In this document: positions 26,203 to 35,794 of the stretch, in pieces
How positions within the stretch are numbered: position 1 is the first letter of the stretch
How the letters are laid out: every line of letters begins with the position of its first letter
NCBI GenBank assembly: GCA_016716065.1
Contig: JADJXA010000003.1
Location: forward strand, 496,001 to 560,000
Reading direction: 5' to 3'
From: Candidatus Leptovillus gracilis
Lineage (GTDB): Bacteria > Chloroflexota > Anaerolineae > Promineifilales > Promineifilaceae
DNA: 64,000 nt
The notes under the pieces: generated by a model
The model's input: the letters and a program-made list of their open reading frames with translations, nothing else
Database searches by the model: none
What the model was told of the DNA's origin: nothing
Program-made: the position numbers and the translations under genes

Positions 26203-26480
26203 GTGATCCAGGATTTCAAGCATAAGGGTCTCGAAAAGTTCTTTTTGACCGGTTCCAAAGCAGGAATCCAGGCTGCTCATGCGGGCAAACTGCGGCTTAT
26301 TTTGGGTAGGCTAAATGCTTCAACCAGTCCACGTGATATGAACTTGCCGGTTTGTACTTGCATGAACTGAAAGGTGACAGGCAAGGCACATGGTCAGTCA
26401 AAGTAAGTGGCAATTGGCGGGTCACATTTCGCTTTGATGGGCCAGATGCAGCTATTGTCAGTTATGAAGACTACCATTGA
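26203..26480 (+). pseudogene. higB: HigB toxin, frameshifted by one base
   Basis: From a GTG the frame reads VIQDFKHKGLEKFFLTGSKA, then HAGKLRLILGRLNA and PRDMNLP, the N-terminal two thirds of RelE-family HigB. It then stops early, but a shift of one base at CCGGTTTG lets it continue YLHELKGDRQGTWSVKVSG, NWRVTFRF and YEDYH, ending at 26480. Reconstructed length is 92 residues, normal for HigB. One missing G would explain it. The mRNA-cleaving toxin is therefore probably not made. It lies 10 bp upstream of the intact antitoxin. Confidence 0.82.
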
Positions 26481-26490
26481 GGTAATTGAA

Positions 26491-26781
26491 ATGATGCAAA
26501 TGTATAATCCACCCCATCCCGGAGAAGTGATCAAAGAACTGTGTTTAGAGCCGTTGGGGCTAACGGTAACAAGAGCGGCAGAGGCGCTTGGCGTCAGTCG
26601 CAAGACATTATCGGCAATTCTGAATGGACGCGCCGGTATCAGCCCGGAGATGGCAATTCGGCTTTCTCTGGCTTTTGATACTTCGGCTGAAAGCTGGCTC
26701 AACCAGCAAATGCAGTATGATCTGTGGCTTGCCAGGCAGAATCAAACAGTGCTTAAAGTAGAAAGACTCTTAGCCGCCTAA
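26491..26781 (+). CDS. higA: HigA-type XRE antitoxin
   Basis: A 96-aa helix-turn-helix protein beginning near MYNPPHPGEVIKE, with the HTH around TRAAEALGVSRKTLSAILNG and the typical AFDTSAESWLNQQ segment. It neutralises HigB and represses its own operon. The ATG at 26491 has GAGGT 7 bases upstream, overlapping the higB stop. Other ATGs at 26464, 26494 and 26500 are possible. Intact, unlike its toxin. Confidence 0.88.
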   Translation: MMQMYNPPHPGEVIKELCLEPLGLTVTRAAEALGVSRKTLSAILNGRAGISPEMAIRLSLAFDTSAESWLNQQMQYDLWLARQNQTVLKVERLLAA

Positions 26782-26955
26782 TCAGTGCTGCCAATGATGC
26801 TAGCGCGATGCCTCGGATGGCTCTCTAATCGGCGACCGACAAAGGCTTTGGAAACCTGCATCACCGCAGGTACAAAATGGCATTAGGCGGTTAAGTAGTT
26901 TGAAGGGATTGTAATTTTCAAATGGAATTCGAGGTACGTAACAGTAGAAAACGAT
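26782..26955. other. Spacer between higA and the small inverted-repeat element
   Basis: About 170 bp with no open frame of interest. I see only a possible hairpin CCTGCATCACCGCAGG near 26858. Confidence 0.3.
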
Positions 26956-27102
26956 CTAGCAGCCTGTCGGAGAACTCAGGATAGGTACACGGATTGAACG
27001 GATTCGATGGATTTTTACGGATACATCACCAGAAAATCGGTGTAAATCCGTTAAATCCGTGTCATCCGTGTATCCATTTCTACTTTTCCGACAACCTGCT
27101 AG
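26956..27102. mobile_element. MITE-like element in a CTAG target
   Basis: It begins CTAGCAGCCTGTCGGA and ends TCCGACAACCTGCTAG, an imperfect inverted repeat matching the ends of the insertion sequence at 39476-41057. CTAG at both edges fits a 4-bp target duplication, leaving a 139-bp element. The interior is an internal near-palindrome of words like ATCCGTTAAATCCGTGTCATCC. No coding capacity. The right CTAG contains the stop codon of the giant glucan synthase gene. Confidence 0.72.
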
Positions 27103-30100
27103 CTATTTGCCTGGGGGCCTAATACAACCACCACCTGATGGCTTTGGCCGTCGTCTTGCAGTGGAACTTCCGGGCTGGGCAAACGCTCCCCATCCAGCCA
27201 GACCTCAGCGACGCCCTGCTGGACGCCGGCCGGATTTTTGACATGAATGTGGTAAGTTGAACGGCCGTTCCGATACACCATCCCATACTCCGCCCAACTC
27301 GCCGGAATACACGGCTCAATCACCAACATTTGTCCCACTTTGCGCAAGCCCAACAGCCCTTCCACCCCCAGCCGGTAAAGCCAACCGCTCGACCCTGTGT
27401 ACCAGGTCCAGCCGCCGCGCCCCTGGTTGGGCGGCACGCCGTAGACGTCGGCAGCCAGCACATACGGCTCCACCTTGTAGCGCCCCGCCTTCTGCGGTGT
27501 GTCGGCGTGGGTGATGGGGTTGATCAGATCAAACAGGGCGTGGGCCACATCCCCCTCCCCCAGTTGGGCGAACGCCCAAATCGTCCACACGGCCGCGTGG
27601 CTGTACTGCCCCCCATTTTCACGAATGCCGGGCAGGTAGCCCTTGATATAGCCAGGGTCGCGGCTCGTTTTGTCAAACGGCGGCGCGAGCAGCAAAATGA
27701 GCCGCTCCTGCTGTAACACCAACCGCTCATAGGCCGCCTGCATCGCCTGCCGCGCCCGCTGCGGCTGGGCCGCGCCGGAAAGAACGGCCCAAGATTGGGC
27801 GATGGCATCAATTTGCGCTTCCTGATTTTGCGTCGAGCCAAGCGGCACGCCGTCGTCGTCGTAGGCGCGGCGATACCAGTCGCCGTCCCAGCCGTGTGTT
27901 TCCAAAGCGCGCTGGTAAGCGGCGGCTTGCTGACGATAAACGGCCGTTTCTCCCTCCCCCACCCGTTCACACAAATCGGCAAAGTCGTGCAGCGTCTTGT
28001 ACAAGAACCAACCCAACCAGACACTCTCGCCGCGCCCGGCAATGCCCACCCGGTTCATGCCATCGTTCCAATCGCCGCCGCCCATCAGCGGCAGGCCATG
28101 CTGCCCGGCAGTGGTTCCCCTCTGCAAAGCGCGGCGGCAATGTTCCAGCAGTGAATAACGCTCGGCCGTCGTCTCATACCAGCCGTACCGCTCCTCTTCA
28201 TCTTTCGCCAGAGGCTCGCCCACCAGGAACGGCCGTTTTTGCTGCAAAATCGTTTCATCGCCGGTGGTGGCAACGTAGTGGGCGGTGACATAGGGCAGCC
28301 AAAGCAAATCATCGCTGATGCGCGTGCGCACGCCGCGTCCGCTGGGAGGATGCCACCAATGCAGCACATCACCCGCCGCAAACTGATGTCCGGCGGCGCG
28401 CAAAATATGGTCGCGGGCCAGGTCTGGCCGGGTGTACAGCAGGGCCATCACGTCCTGAAGCTGGTCGCGGAACCCATAGGCGCCGCTGGATTGATACAGC
28501 GCCGACCGCCCCCACAGGCGGCAGGCGACCGTCTGGTACAGCAGCCAGCGGTTGAGCAGCAGGTTCATCGCCGGGTCGGGCGTGTCCACCGTTACCGCCC
28601 CCAGCAGATCATCCCATAAGGCGTGGACGGACTGCCAGACGGCCGTTACCTTTCCCTCCTGCTGAAACTGTTGAATAAGCGACACAGTGTCTTCCTGGTT
28701 CGCCGCCTGGCCCACAAAAAAGCAAACCGTTTCGCTGCCGCCGGGCGGCAAGTCGAGATGAAGCTGAATGACGGCGCAGCTATCTAACCCGGCCACTACC
28801 TGGTTGTTCAAGCCGATTCGCCCCAGCGCGGCTGGCCGACGCAGGTCACCCAAACGGCCGATAAATTCGGCCCGGTCGTCGGTGAAGCCGTGCGGCTGCC
28901 TGGAAGCGGCGACAAAGGCGACGCGCTCGCCAAACTCGCTGTTGTACGGGTTGCGGGCCAGCAAGGCAAACCGTTCCCAGTCGTAGCTGGGGATGAGATA
29001 AGGCTGGCTGCTTTCGCGGTTTGTGCCCAACACCCATTCAGCGTACAGGGTCAGGGTGAGGCGGCGCGGCCGGTCCCAGGCGTTTTCCAGCCGCACCTGG
29101 ATCACCTTGATCGGATCCGTCGGGCTGACAAAGAGGCGCGTTTCCTGTTTGAGGCCGTGGCTGTGATGCTGAAAAATGGTGTAACCGGCTCCGTGCCGCA
29201 CCAAATAAGGGGCGTCGGCCGGCGCTGGTTGGGGCATCGGCGACCAGAGTTCGGCCGTCTCTTCGTCGCGCAGGTACAACGCCTCTGCCGGGATGTCGCT
29301 GACCGGGTCGTTGCGCCAGGAGGTGAGCCGGTTTTCGCCGCTGTTTATCGCCCAGGTGTAACCGCCGCCGGTTTCCGACACCAGAAAGCCGACGCTTTCA
29401 TTGGCGATGACGTTGACCCAGGGAGCGGGGGTGACTGCGCCCGGCGGCAGGTAAATCTGGTATTCCTGGCCGTCGGCGCTAAAACCACCCAGGCCGTTGT
29501 CGAACTGCCAGGTGGTGGGGCGAGGCAGAGGTGGGGTTGGTGGTGGGGAAACGGCCGTCTCGTCCCGTGTCGCCGTAAACAGGGGCAGGGGCGTGGGCTG
29601 GTAAAGCAAATTCCCCAACTGCTGCCCCATCGTCCCCTGCGAACCATCCAACACCACCCGCGCCGTTGTTTTCAGCAGCACCCGGTCGGCCAGACTCATC
29701 TGATCTTCGCGCAGCACAAACAGACCACCGCGCCGGTTCAGCCAATGCTCGCTTTGGGTGCGGTGGATCAGGTGGTAGATGAAGCCCTGCATCTCCTGCC
29801 CATAGTTTGACTCTTGTTGGTTGAGGATGACCAGGTCAATCTGCAAATCGCGCCGCCGCCAGTACGTGTGGGCGCGCAGCAGGTCGAGCAGCAGTTCACC
29901 ATCCGCCTCCTGATGCAGTTGCAGCAGCAAAATGGGGTAGTCGCCGGAAATGCCAAAGGCCCACAAACCGGGCTGACCCTGGCTGTTGGCGGCCAGAGTC
30001 GCGGCGTCGGCGCGGCGGGCCGGGTGGGGATACAACAGCAGCGACAATACCCGCTGCATCTGCTCTAGCTGAGGCGCAGTTAAATCGAGTTGGCGCAGTT

Positions 30101-33100
30101 CTTGTTCGGCCAGGCTGCGGGCGCGGACAAACGCCCGTTCCAGCATCAGCCACTGCTGGTAGCGAGTAGCCCACTCCAACGCCTGACGGCGCGAAGGGGT
30201 CGCCAGGGTGATGAAGGCCAGTCGCACGGTGGTGTGGGGCGCAATGGCAACGGTCTGGCTGAGGGACATAACCGGGTCCAGGGTCGCGCCGGTGGTCTGG
30301 CTGGGACCATCCGTCAGAGCGATGGGATTGCGGGCGGTGCGACCGCGCCCCAGGAATTTAGCGCGGTCGCTGTCGTAACTGCGACCCTGTAGGGGCAACC
30401 CTTGTGGTTGCCCCAGGGCAGGCAAAGGAGCCAGGGCAGGCACAAGGCCGGCCCCTACATCAAGGGTTGTGTCGGCGAGCAGCATATGCAGCAAAAAGAG
30501 CGGCTCATCGTTGGCCGAACGAGGACGGCGGCGGAAGAGCAGGGCGTGCAGGCCGGGCAAGTATTCGCTTTCGACGAAGAGATTGGCAAACGCCGGGTGG
30601 CGCTGGTCGGCGGCGGCCGGTCCCAAGACAACTTCAGCGTAACTGGTGAGGCGCAGGCGGCGCGGCCGTTCGCTGTCGTTGGTCAGGTTGATGTGGCGAA
30701 TTTCCACGTCATCTTCAGGGGCGATGGTGATGGTCATTTGCAGGGCAATGTGGTGTTCATGACGGCGAAATTCGACCATGTGGGGGTGGAACAGGAGTTC
30801 CTGATGCGCGGGACGGGCGGCCGTCGGCTGCAAACCGGCCGACCAGAGGTCGCCGTTGTCCAGGTCTTGCACGTAGAGCCACTGCCCCCAGTTGTCCAGG
30901 GTGGCGTCGGGCCGCCAGCGGGTGAGGGCCAGGTCTTCGCGGCTGCTGTAACCACCGCCGGCGTTGGTGATGAGGGTGTGGAAACGGCCGTTTGACAAAT
31001 AATGGGCCAATGGCATCGGCGTGTCGGTGGGCACAGCCCAGGGGGGGTAGGAAACGGCCGTTTGCCTTAACTTACCGGCGCGCTCTTCCGGCTGCGACGG
31101 CCGTTCGTCGGGCAAGCGCAGCGGAACCTGTTCTTGCAGCAGCAGTTCCACACTTTGGATGTGAGGGTCGGCGTGGAAACGGGCCGCCATCGGGTTGTCA
31201 TGCAGATAATTGATCAGCGCCAGCAAAATCATGCCCTGGTGGTGGGCCATATAGGAGCGTACAATCGCCGATGACTGCCCCAACTCCAGCCGCGCCGGGG
31301 AAAAATCGAGCGCTTCATACAAGCCATAACGCCCCATCATGCCCAACTCCGTCAGTTGGGCCACGTTCTGGCTGACCGCCTGTGGTGCAAATGGCAGCGC
31401 CAGGATCGAAGCGTAAGGCGAAATCACCAGATCATCCGCCAGCCCCCGCTTAAAACCCAGACCCGGCGCGCCAAACGCCCGATATTGGTAGTTTTGACCG
31501 GCGTCAAAGGTGTAAAAACCGGATTCAGAAATGCCCCAGGGCACTTGATGGGCCTGACCGTAGGCGATCTGGTGGGCTACGATGTGGCCGTAACTTTGGT
31601 TGAGGAATGTGCCTTCGTAACTGCGCATCAGCAGGGGCGGCATCAGGTATTCAAACATGGTCCCGCTCCAGGAAAGCAGGGCCAACCCCTCTTTCACCTG
31701 GGTCAATGGACGACCTAAATGCAGCCAATGGCTTTGCGGAACCTGGCCCTGAGCAATGGCAACCAGGCTGGCGATGCGTGATTCGGAGGCCAACAAGTCG
31801 TAATAGTTGGGGTCCAGGCGGCCAGTCGCCAGGTTGTAGCCAATGTGGAAAATTTGGCGTTGGCTGTTAAATAGAAAGGCAAAATCCATGTCGGTGACGA
31901 GATTGTTGGCCTGGCGAGCCAGCTCGTCGCAGCTAGTCAGCAGCGGGCTGATCAGCAGGCGGGCAGCCGACAGGGCGTCCGTCAATTGGTCGCACCAGTC
32001 GCGGTCAGCGGCGGCCGTATCGGTGGGCAGCATATGCTGTAGTTCGGCCAGGGCGGTTTGCCCGGCGGTACATAGATTGGCTATCTCATTGAGGCGAGGG
32101 GTGGGCGGCAAGGCGGACAGCAGGCTTTGCCAGGCGGCCTGAATGGCCGGGTCGGCCGACTGGCTGACAAAAGAGGGCGGCTGGCTAAAGGGCAGCACCC
32201 AGGGGAGTACGCTGTTTACCTCGCGCTGCATCCCTTGTAAATGGTGGCTGATGCGCTCGGCATAGACGCGCCAGGTGTGGATTGTACGGGCCTCGATGGC
32301 CTCACTGGCCTCAACCAGGGCCATGAGGTGAGTGGATAGGGTAGGTTGTTCATGGTCCAGCAGATGGCGCAGCAATCTGCCCCACTGTTCTGGTTGGTTT
32401 TGTACCTCCAGAACTTGTTGGCGCATGTGGGCAAGATGCTGCTGGCAGACCGCGGCCATGTCTTCGTCAGCCAGCGCTTCGCTGAGAACAGCCAGCGTAT
32501 CTAACAAACCCTGCCACCGCTGCCAGCGCCAGGCGGGCTGCTGCGGCAATGTCAGACAGCCTTGTTTGAGGGTCAGCAAACAACCGGCCAGATTACCGCT
32601 GTCTACGGTGGAGACATAACTGGGTGGCAGCGGCGCCAGGGTGCGGGTATCTATCCAGTTGAGATAATGGCCGCGATACCGGTCTAACCTGTCCAGGGTG
32701 TCGAAGGTGGAACGGAGACGTAGGGTGAGGGTGAGGGGACTGATATAACCCAGGTCGTAGGCCCCCAAAACGGATAGGAGGTACAAGCCGATGTTGGTGG
32801 GTGAGGTGCGGTGGGCAACCACACCACGCGGCGATTCCTGGAAATGGTCGGGCGGCAGCCAGTTATCGTCGGGGCCGACAAATTCTTCAAAGAAGAGCCA
32901 GGTGCGGCGGGCCAGGGTGTGGAGCTGTTGGCGTTGGTCGGGCAGGAGGGGGGGGACGGAACGGCCGTATGGCTGGCTGATCCATTGGGCAATTTGCGGG
33001 CCAATGGCCCAAATAAACAACAGCGGCAGGGCGATAGGCAGCGCCGTTGGATTAACCCAGTAAATCAGCCCGGCTAAGATGAGAGCAAACAGGACAGAAG

Positions 33101-35339
33101 GGAACAATTGGCGGGAGACGGCCGTTTGACCTGCGCCGCGGCCAAACCGACGCTCAGTGGAAGCGGCGGTGGTCCATTGCAGCAAGTTGCGCCGGGAAAT
33201 CAGCAGCCGCCAGAGGGTGGCCCCAATCGCTGCGACGGTGAGCAGACTTTCGTAAGGCAAAAAAGCCACAAACAGCAGCCAGCGAATGGTATCATCGCGT
33301 AACGGCCGTCTTAGTTCCGCCCAGGAAGCCCCGCCAATGGCGCGCCAAACGGTGCTAACGACGCTGGTCAGCAGAGAAGCGGCCGAAGTGAGCAGCGCCA
33401 ACACAGTCCAGACCAACGGCGAGCCAGGCAGCCACAACCAACCGGTGACAAACAGGAGGAGCAGCATCGGCGACAACAGACTGCGCCGCAAATTGTCGGC
33501 GATCTTCCAACGCCCTATGGTGGACAAATCGTTGCGGACATACGGTTTTTTTTGCTCGTTGGGCGAGGACACATTGGGCGCCCAGGGCATCAGCCAGGGC
33601 AATAGCTGCCAATCGCCGCGCACCCATCGTTGGGCGCGGCGCGTGCTGGTGAAATAATTGGCGGGATATTGTTCATACAGCACGATGTCGGTTACCAGAC
33701 CGGCCCGCCCATAAATCCCTTCAAACAAATCATGGCTGAGCAGGGTGTTTTCCGGGATGCGGCCAGCCAGGCTGCGTTCAAACGCATCAATATGATAAAT
33801 GCCTTTCCCCACGTAGCTCCCCTCGCCAAACAAATCCTGATACACGTCGGAGACGGCCAGGGTGTACAGGTCCAGGCCGCTGTCGCCGGCAAAAATGCGC
33901 GTAAAAAAGGAGCGGTTGGCGCTGGTGGATTGAATTTGGGTGCGCGGCTGGAGGATGGTGTATCCGGTGGTTACCTTGCCGGTGTCTGGATCAAATTGGG
34001 CGCGGTTCAGGGGGTGGGCTAACGCGCCGATCAGCCGGTTGGCTCCCTCGCGGGGCAGGATAGTATCGGCGTCCAGGGTGATGATGTATTGAATCTGGGG
34101 CAAAATGCCCAGGTTGCCAACTTGCACGGTGTAAGATGTCTGGCTGTGGCCGCGCAGCAGTTGGTTAAATTCGTGCAGTTTGCCCCGCTTCCGTTCCCAG
34201 CCCATCCAGGTGTTTTCGCGGGGGTTCCATTGGCGATGGCGGTGAAAAAGATAAAAAGGTTGGCTGGGGTAGCGATTGTTCAGGGCTTCGATGCCGGTTT
34301 GGGTCTGGCTGAGAAGGCGAGCGTCGGCAGCGGCGCGGCTGGTTTCCGGCCCGAAGGGGGTTTGGGCCGTGGCCAAATCGGCATCGGCAAAGTCGGTCAG
34401 TAGGGCAAAAGCCAGATGGGGGTCGGGGTTGCGCAGGTAGTGCATCTCCAACTGTTTGAGCAGCGAGACCACTTCGGCGCGGTGAGTCAGCAGGGTGGGG
34501 ATGACGACCATCGTGCCGCATTCGGCCGGTACGCCATTTTGCAGGAAGTCTAGTTTGGGCAAGACGCGCGGCGAGATAAGGTGGGTGACGAGCCAGTTGA
34601 TCAGGGTGACGGTGGTGGAGATCGCCGGGATGAGGATGAAGAAAACGGCCGTTACCCCCGCCCACCCCGTCCCATTTCTGAAAGCGTAGAAGACAAAAGG
34701 CAGGGCGATGATGAGCGTTAACACGGCGACGCTGCTCAGGTAAAGGGGTGTGGTGTAAGGGGCCAACGCCCGCTGCCAACGGCGGAGTCCCCGGGGTCGG
34801 CAGCCGGTTTCCTGTTCCAGTTGGCTTAGCCCGGCAGCCAACAGGTAATAGCCGACGTGGCGGGTGGGGGAGTTGGTGTCGGCGGGGGCGCGGGAGGCCA
34901 GGGAAACGGCCGTTTGCGCCACCACAATTTCTGCCTGATTCGTCGCCCGCGCCACCCGCTCGACCACTTTGCGATACCGGTCGCGGGTCTCGAAATCCAT
35001 CTGGGCATACACTTCGGCCGGGTCCTGGCGCAGGCATTGTTCCACCTGGCTGATGCGCTCAAAAAAGATGAGCCAATCTTCACCGGCCAGCAGGCGCAGG
35101 CTGGGAATGCAGTTGGCAACCACGTCGGTATCGTTGACGGTGTGGTTGCATTGCAAGGCCAGGGGCAGCGGCTCGGCCGCAGGCGGCAAGTTGGCTAGAC
35201 GGCCGACAGACTGCGCCATGCTCTCCAGCAGCACCAGGCGCAGCATAATCGGCAAGGCCCACAATTCCCCATCGTCAGGGGGGTTACGGCCTGATACGCC
35301 CAAACAAATTTGTGGATGCGCTCCAGGTCGAGCTGGCAC
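27099..35339 (-). CDS. Cyclic beta-glucan synthase-like protein (NdvB/ChvB type, GT84 + GH94), main part
   Basis: About 2.7 kb of codons. The N-terminal third has membrane helices and a family-2-like glycosyltransferase (ITLDADTILPREGANRL; later YFTSTRRAQRWVRGDWQLL). The middle holds beta-sandwich repeats, and the C-terminus a GH94 phosphorylase domain with catalytic GGGDWNDGMN and QYSHAAVWTIWAF, GWTWYTGSSGWLYRLG. Such proteins polymerise UDP-glucose at the membrane and trim or cyclise the glucan. The real coding start is upstream: a one-base shift near 35267 separates residues that belong N-terminal (35267-35794). The reading upstream of 35267 in this frame is not native. A 72-bp palindromic insert lies at 30388. 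Confidence 0.85.
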   Translation of the reverse strand: MPARPGAHPQICLGVSGRNPPDDGELWALPIMLRLVLLESMAQSVGRLANLPPAAEPLPLALQCNHTVNDTDVVANCIPSLRLLAGEDWLIFFERISQVEQCLRQDPAEVYAQMDFETRDRYRKVVERVARATNQAEIVVAQTAVSLASRAPADTNSPTRHVGYYLLAAGLSQLEQETGCRPRGLRRWQRALAPYTTPLYLSSVAVLTLIIALPFVFYAFRNGTGWAGVTAVFFILIPAISTTVTLINWLVTHLISPRVLPKLDFLQNGVPAECGTMVVIPTLLTHRAEVVSLLKQLEMHYLRNPDPHLAFALLTDFADADLATAQTPFGPETSRAAADARLLSQTQTGIEALNNRYPSQPFYLFHRHRQWNPRENTWMGWERKRGKLHEFNQLLRGHSQTSYTVQVGNLGILPQIQYIITLDADTILPREGANRLIGALAHPLNRAQFDPDTGKVTTGYTILQPRTQIQSTSANRSFFTRIFAGDSGLDLYTLAVSDVYQDLFGEGSYVGKGIYHIDAFERSLAGRIPENTLLSHDLFEGIYGRAGLVTDIVLYEQYPANYFTSTRRAQRWVRGDWQLLPWLMPWAPNVSSPNEQKKPYVRNDLSTIGRWKIADNLRRSLLSPMLLLLFVTGWLWLPGSPLVWTVLALLTSAASLLTSVVSTVWRAIGGASWAELRRPLRDDTIRWLLFVAFLPYESLLTVAAIGATLWRLLISRRNLLQWTTAASTERRFGRGAGQTAVSRQLFPSVLFALILAGLIYWVNPTALPIALPLLFIWAIGPQIAQWISQPYGRSVPPLLPDQRQQLHTLARRTWLFFEEFVGPDDNWLPPDHFQESPRGVVAHRTSPTNIGLYLLSVLGAYDLGYISPLTLTLRLRSTFDTLDRLDRYRGHYLNWIDTRTLAPLPPSYVSTVDSGNLAGCLLTLKQGCLTLPQQPAWRWQRWQGLLDTLAVLSEALADEDMAAVCQQHLAHMRQQVLEVQNQPEQWGRLLRHLLDHEQPTLSTHLMALVEASEAIEARTIHTWRVYAERISHHLQGMQREVNSVLPWVLPFSQPPSFVSQSADPAIQAAWQSLLSALPPTPRLNEIANLCTAGQTALAELQHMLPTDTAAADRDWCDQLTDALSAARLLISPLLTSCDELARQANNLVTDMDFAFLFNSQRQIFHIGYNLATGRLDPNYYDLLASESRIASLVAIAQGQVPQSHWLHLGRPLTQVKEGLALLSWSGTMFEYLMPPLLMRSYEGTFLNQSYGHIVAHQIAYGQAHQVPWGISESGFYTFDAGQNYQYRAFGAPGLGFKRGLADDLVISPYASILALPFAPQAVSQNVAQLTELGMMGRYGLYEALDFSPARLELGQSSAIVRSYMAHHQGMILLALINYLHDNPMAARFHADPHIQSVELLLQEQVPLRLPDERPSQPEERAGKLRQTAVSYPPWAVPTDTPMPLAHYLSNGRFHTLITNAGGGYSSREDLALTRWRPDATLDNWGQWLYVQDLDNGDLWSAGLQPTAARPAHQELLFHPHMVEFRRHEHHIALQMTITIAPEDDVEIRHINLTNDSERPRRLRLTSYAEVVLGPAAADQRHPAFANLFVESEYLPGLHALLFRRRPRSANDEPLFLLHMLLADTTLDVGAGLVPALAPLPALGQPQGLPLQGRSYDSDRAKFLGRGRTARNPIALTDGPSQTTGATLDPVMSLSQTVAIAPHTTVRLAFITLATPSRRQALEWATRYQQWLMLERAFVRARSLAEQELRQLDLTAPQLEQMQRVLSLLLYPHPARRADAATLAANSQGQPGLWAFGISGDYPILLLQLHQEADGELLLDLLRAHTYWRRRDLQIDLVILNQQESNYGQEMQGFIYHLIHRTQSEHWLNRRGGLFVLREDQMSLADRVLLKTTARVVLDGSQGTMGQQLGNLLYQPTPLPLFTATRDETAVSPPPTPPLPRPTTWQFDNGLGGFSADGQEYQIYLPPGAVTPAPWVNVIANESVGFLVSETGGGYTWAINSGENRLTSWRNDPVSDIPAEALYLRDEETAELWSPMPQPAPADAPYLVRHGAGYTIFQHHSHGLKQETRLFVSPTDPIKVIQVRLENAWDRPRRLTLTLYAEWVLGTNRESSQPYLIPSYDWERFALLARNPYNSEFGERVAFVAASRQPHGFTDDRAEFIGRLGDLRRPAALGRIGLNNQVVAGLDSCAVIQLHLDLPPGGSETVCFFVGQAANQEDTVSLIQQFQQEGKVTAVWQSVHALWDDLLGAVTVDTPDPAMNLLLNRWLLYQTVACRLWGRSALYQSSGAYGFRDQLQDVMALLYTRPDLARDHILRAAGHQFAAGDVLHWWHPPSGRGVRTRISDDLLWLPYVTAHYVATTGDETILQQKRPFLVGEPLAKDEEERYGWYETTAERYSLLEHCRRALQRGTTAGQHGLPLMGGGDWNDGMNRVGIAGRGESVWLGWFLYKTLHDFADLCERVGEGETAVYRQQAAAYQRALETHGWDGDWYRRAYDDDGVPLGSTQNQEAQIDAIAQSWAVLSGAAQPQRARQAMQAAYERLVLQQERLILLLAPPFDKTSRDPGYIKGYLPGIRENGGQYSHAAVWTIWAFAQLGEGDVAHALFDLINPITHADTPQKAGRYKVEPYVLAADVYGVPPNQGRGGWTWYTGSSGWLYRLGVEGLLGLRKVGQMLVIEPCIPASWAEYGMVYRNGRSTYHIHVKNPAGVQQGVAEVWLDGERLPSPEVPLQDDGQSHQVVVVLGPQANS
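30388..30459. repeat. In-frame palindromic insert within the glucan synthase gene
   Basis: A 72-bp (24-codon) block starts TGTAGGGGCAACCC and ends GGCCGGCCCCTACA, with internal CAACCCTTGTGGTTG. The ends are complementary. It encodes the odd Leu/Pro/Gly-rich stretch GLVPALAPLPALGQPQGLP between TTLDVG and SYDSDRAKFLGRG, where relatives are expected to run straight on. It resembles a REP-type dispersed repeat inserted without breaking the frame. Confidence 0.65.
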
Positions 35340-35794
35340 GTTTCGACGATGAGGAGTTGGCGGGCCAGGTCATAAACACGAGGATAATCTTGCAGCGGAG
35401 CGCCCGAATTAAGCCGGGGCAAATTCCGGTAAAAGTCAGGCGACAGGTCTTCTTCGATTTGCAGCAGGGCTTGTTGGACGACATAATAATTATCCAGCAG
35501 CCATTCGGCGGCATAGGAAAAGACCAACGCTTCGGCGGTGCTGTTGCGGAATGTCTGGTACCCTTTTTGCAGTAGTTTGGTTTGCTGCGGCAGCCGCTGC
35601 AGCAAATGCTGCGCTCGCGGCGCGTAGCAAATGGCCTGATGCCCGGCTGCCAGGTGCTGGGCGGTCTGCTCTAATCGGCTGAGAACCTGTGTGGGCGCGG
35701 GTTGACTGGCGGAAGGGGGAAGGGTCTCACTGGGCGTAGTTGGCGTTGGCAAAGGTCTGCCCTCCCATCGCCTGACCTGATGACCGGAAGGCAT
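35195..35794 (-). pseudogene. N-terminal part of the glucan synthase, separated by a one-base frameshift
   Basis: This frame gives SYAAEWLLDNYYVVQQALL, then EEDLSPDFYRNLPRL and HKFVWAYQAVTPLTMG, the conserved N-terminus of NdvB-like proteins. Its continuation GELWALPIMLRLVLLE is in the other frame; adding one base to the C/G run at 35267-35270 joins them. The start is uncertain: ATG 35794, or TTG 35752 which has GGGAGGG upstream. Either lies inside the universal stress protein gene, implying coupling. Real inactivation, frameshifting or assembly error are all possible. Confidence 0.7.
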
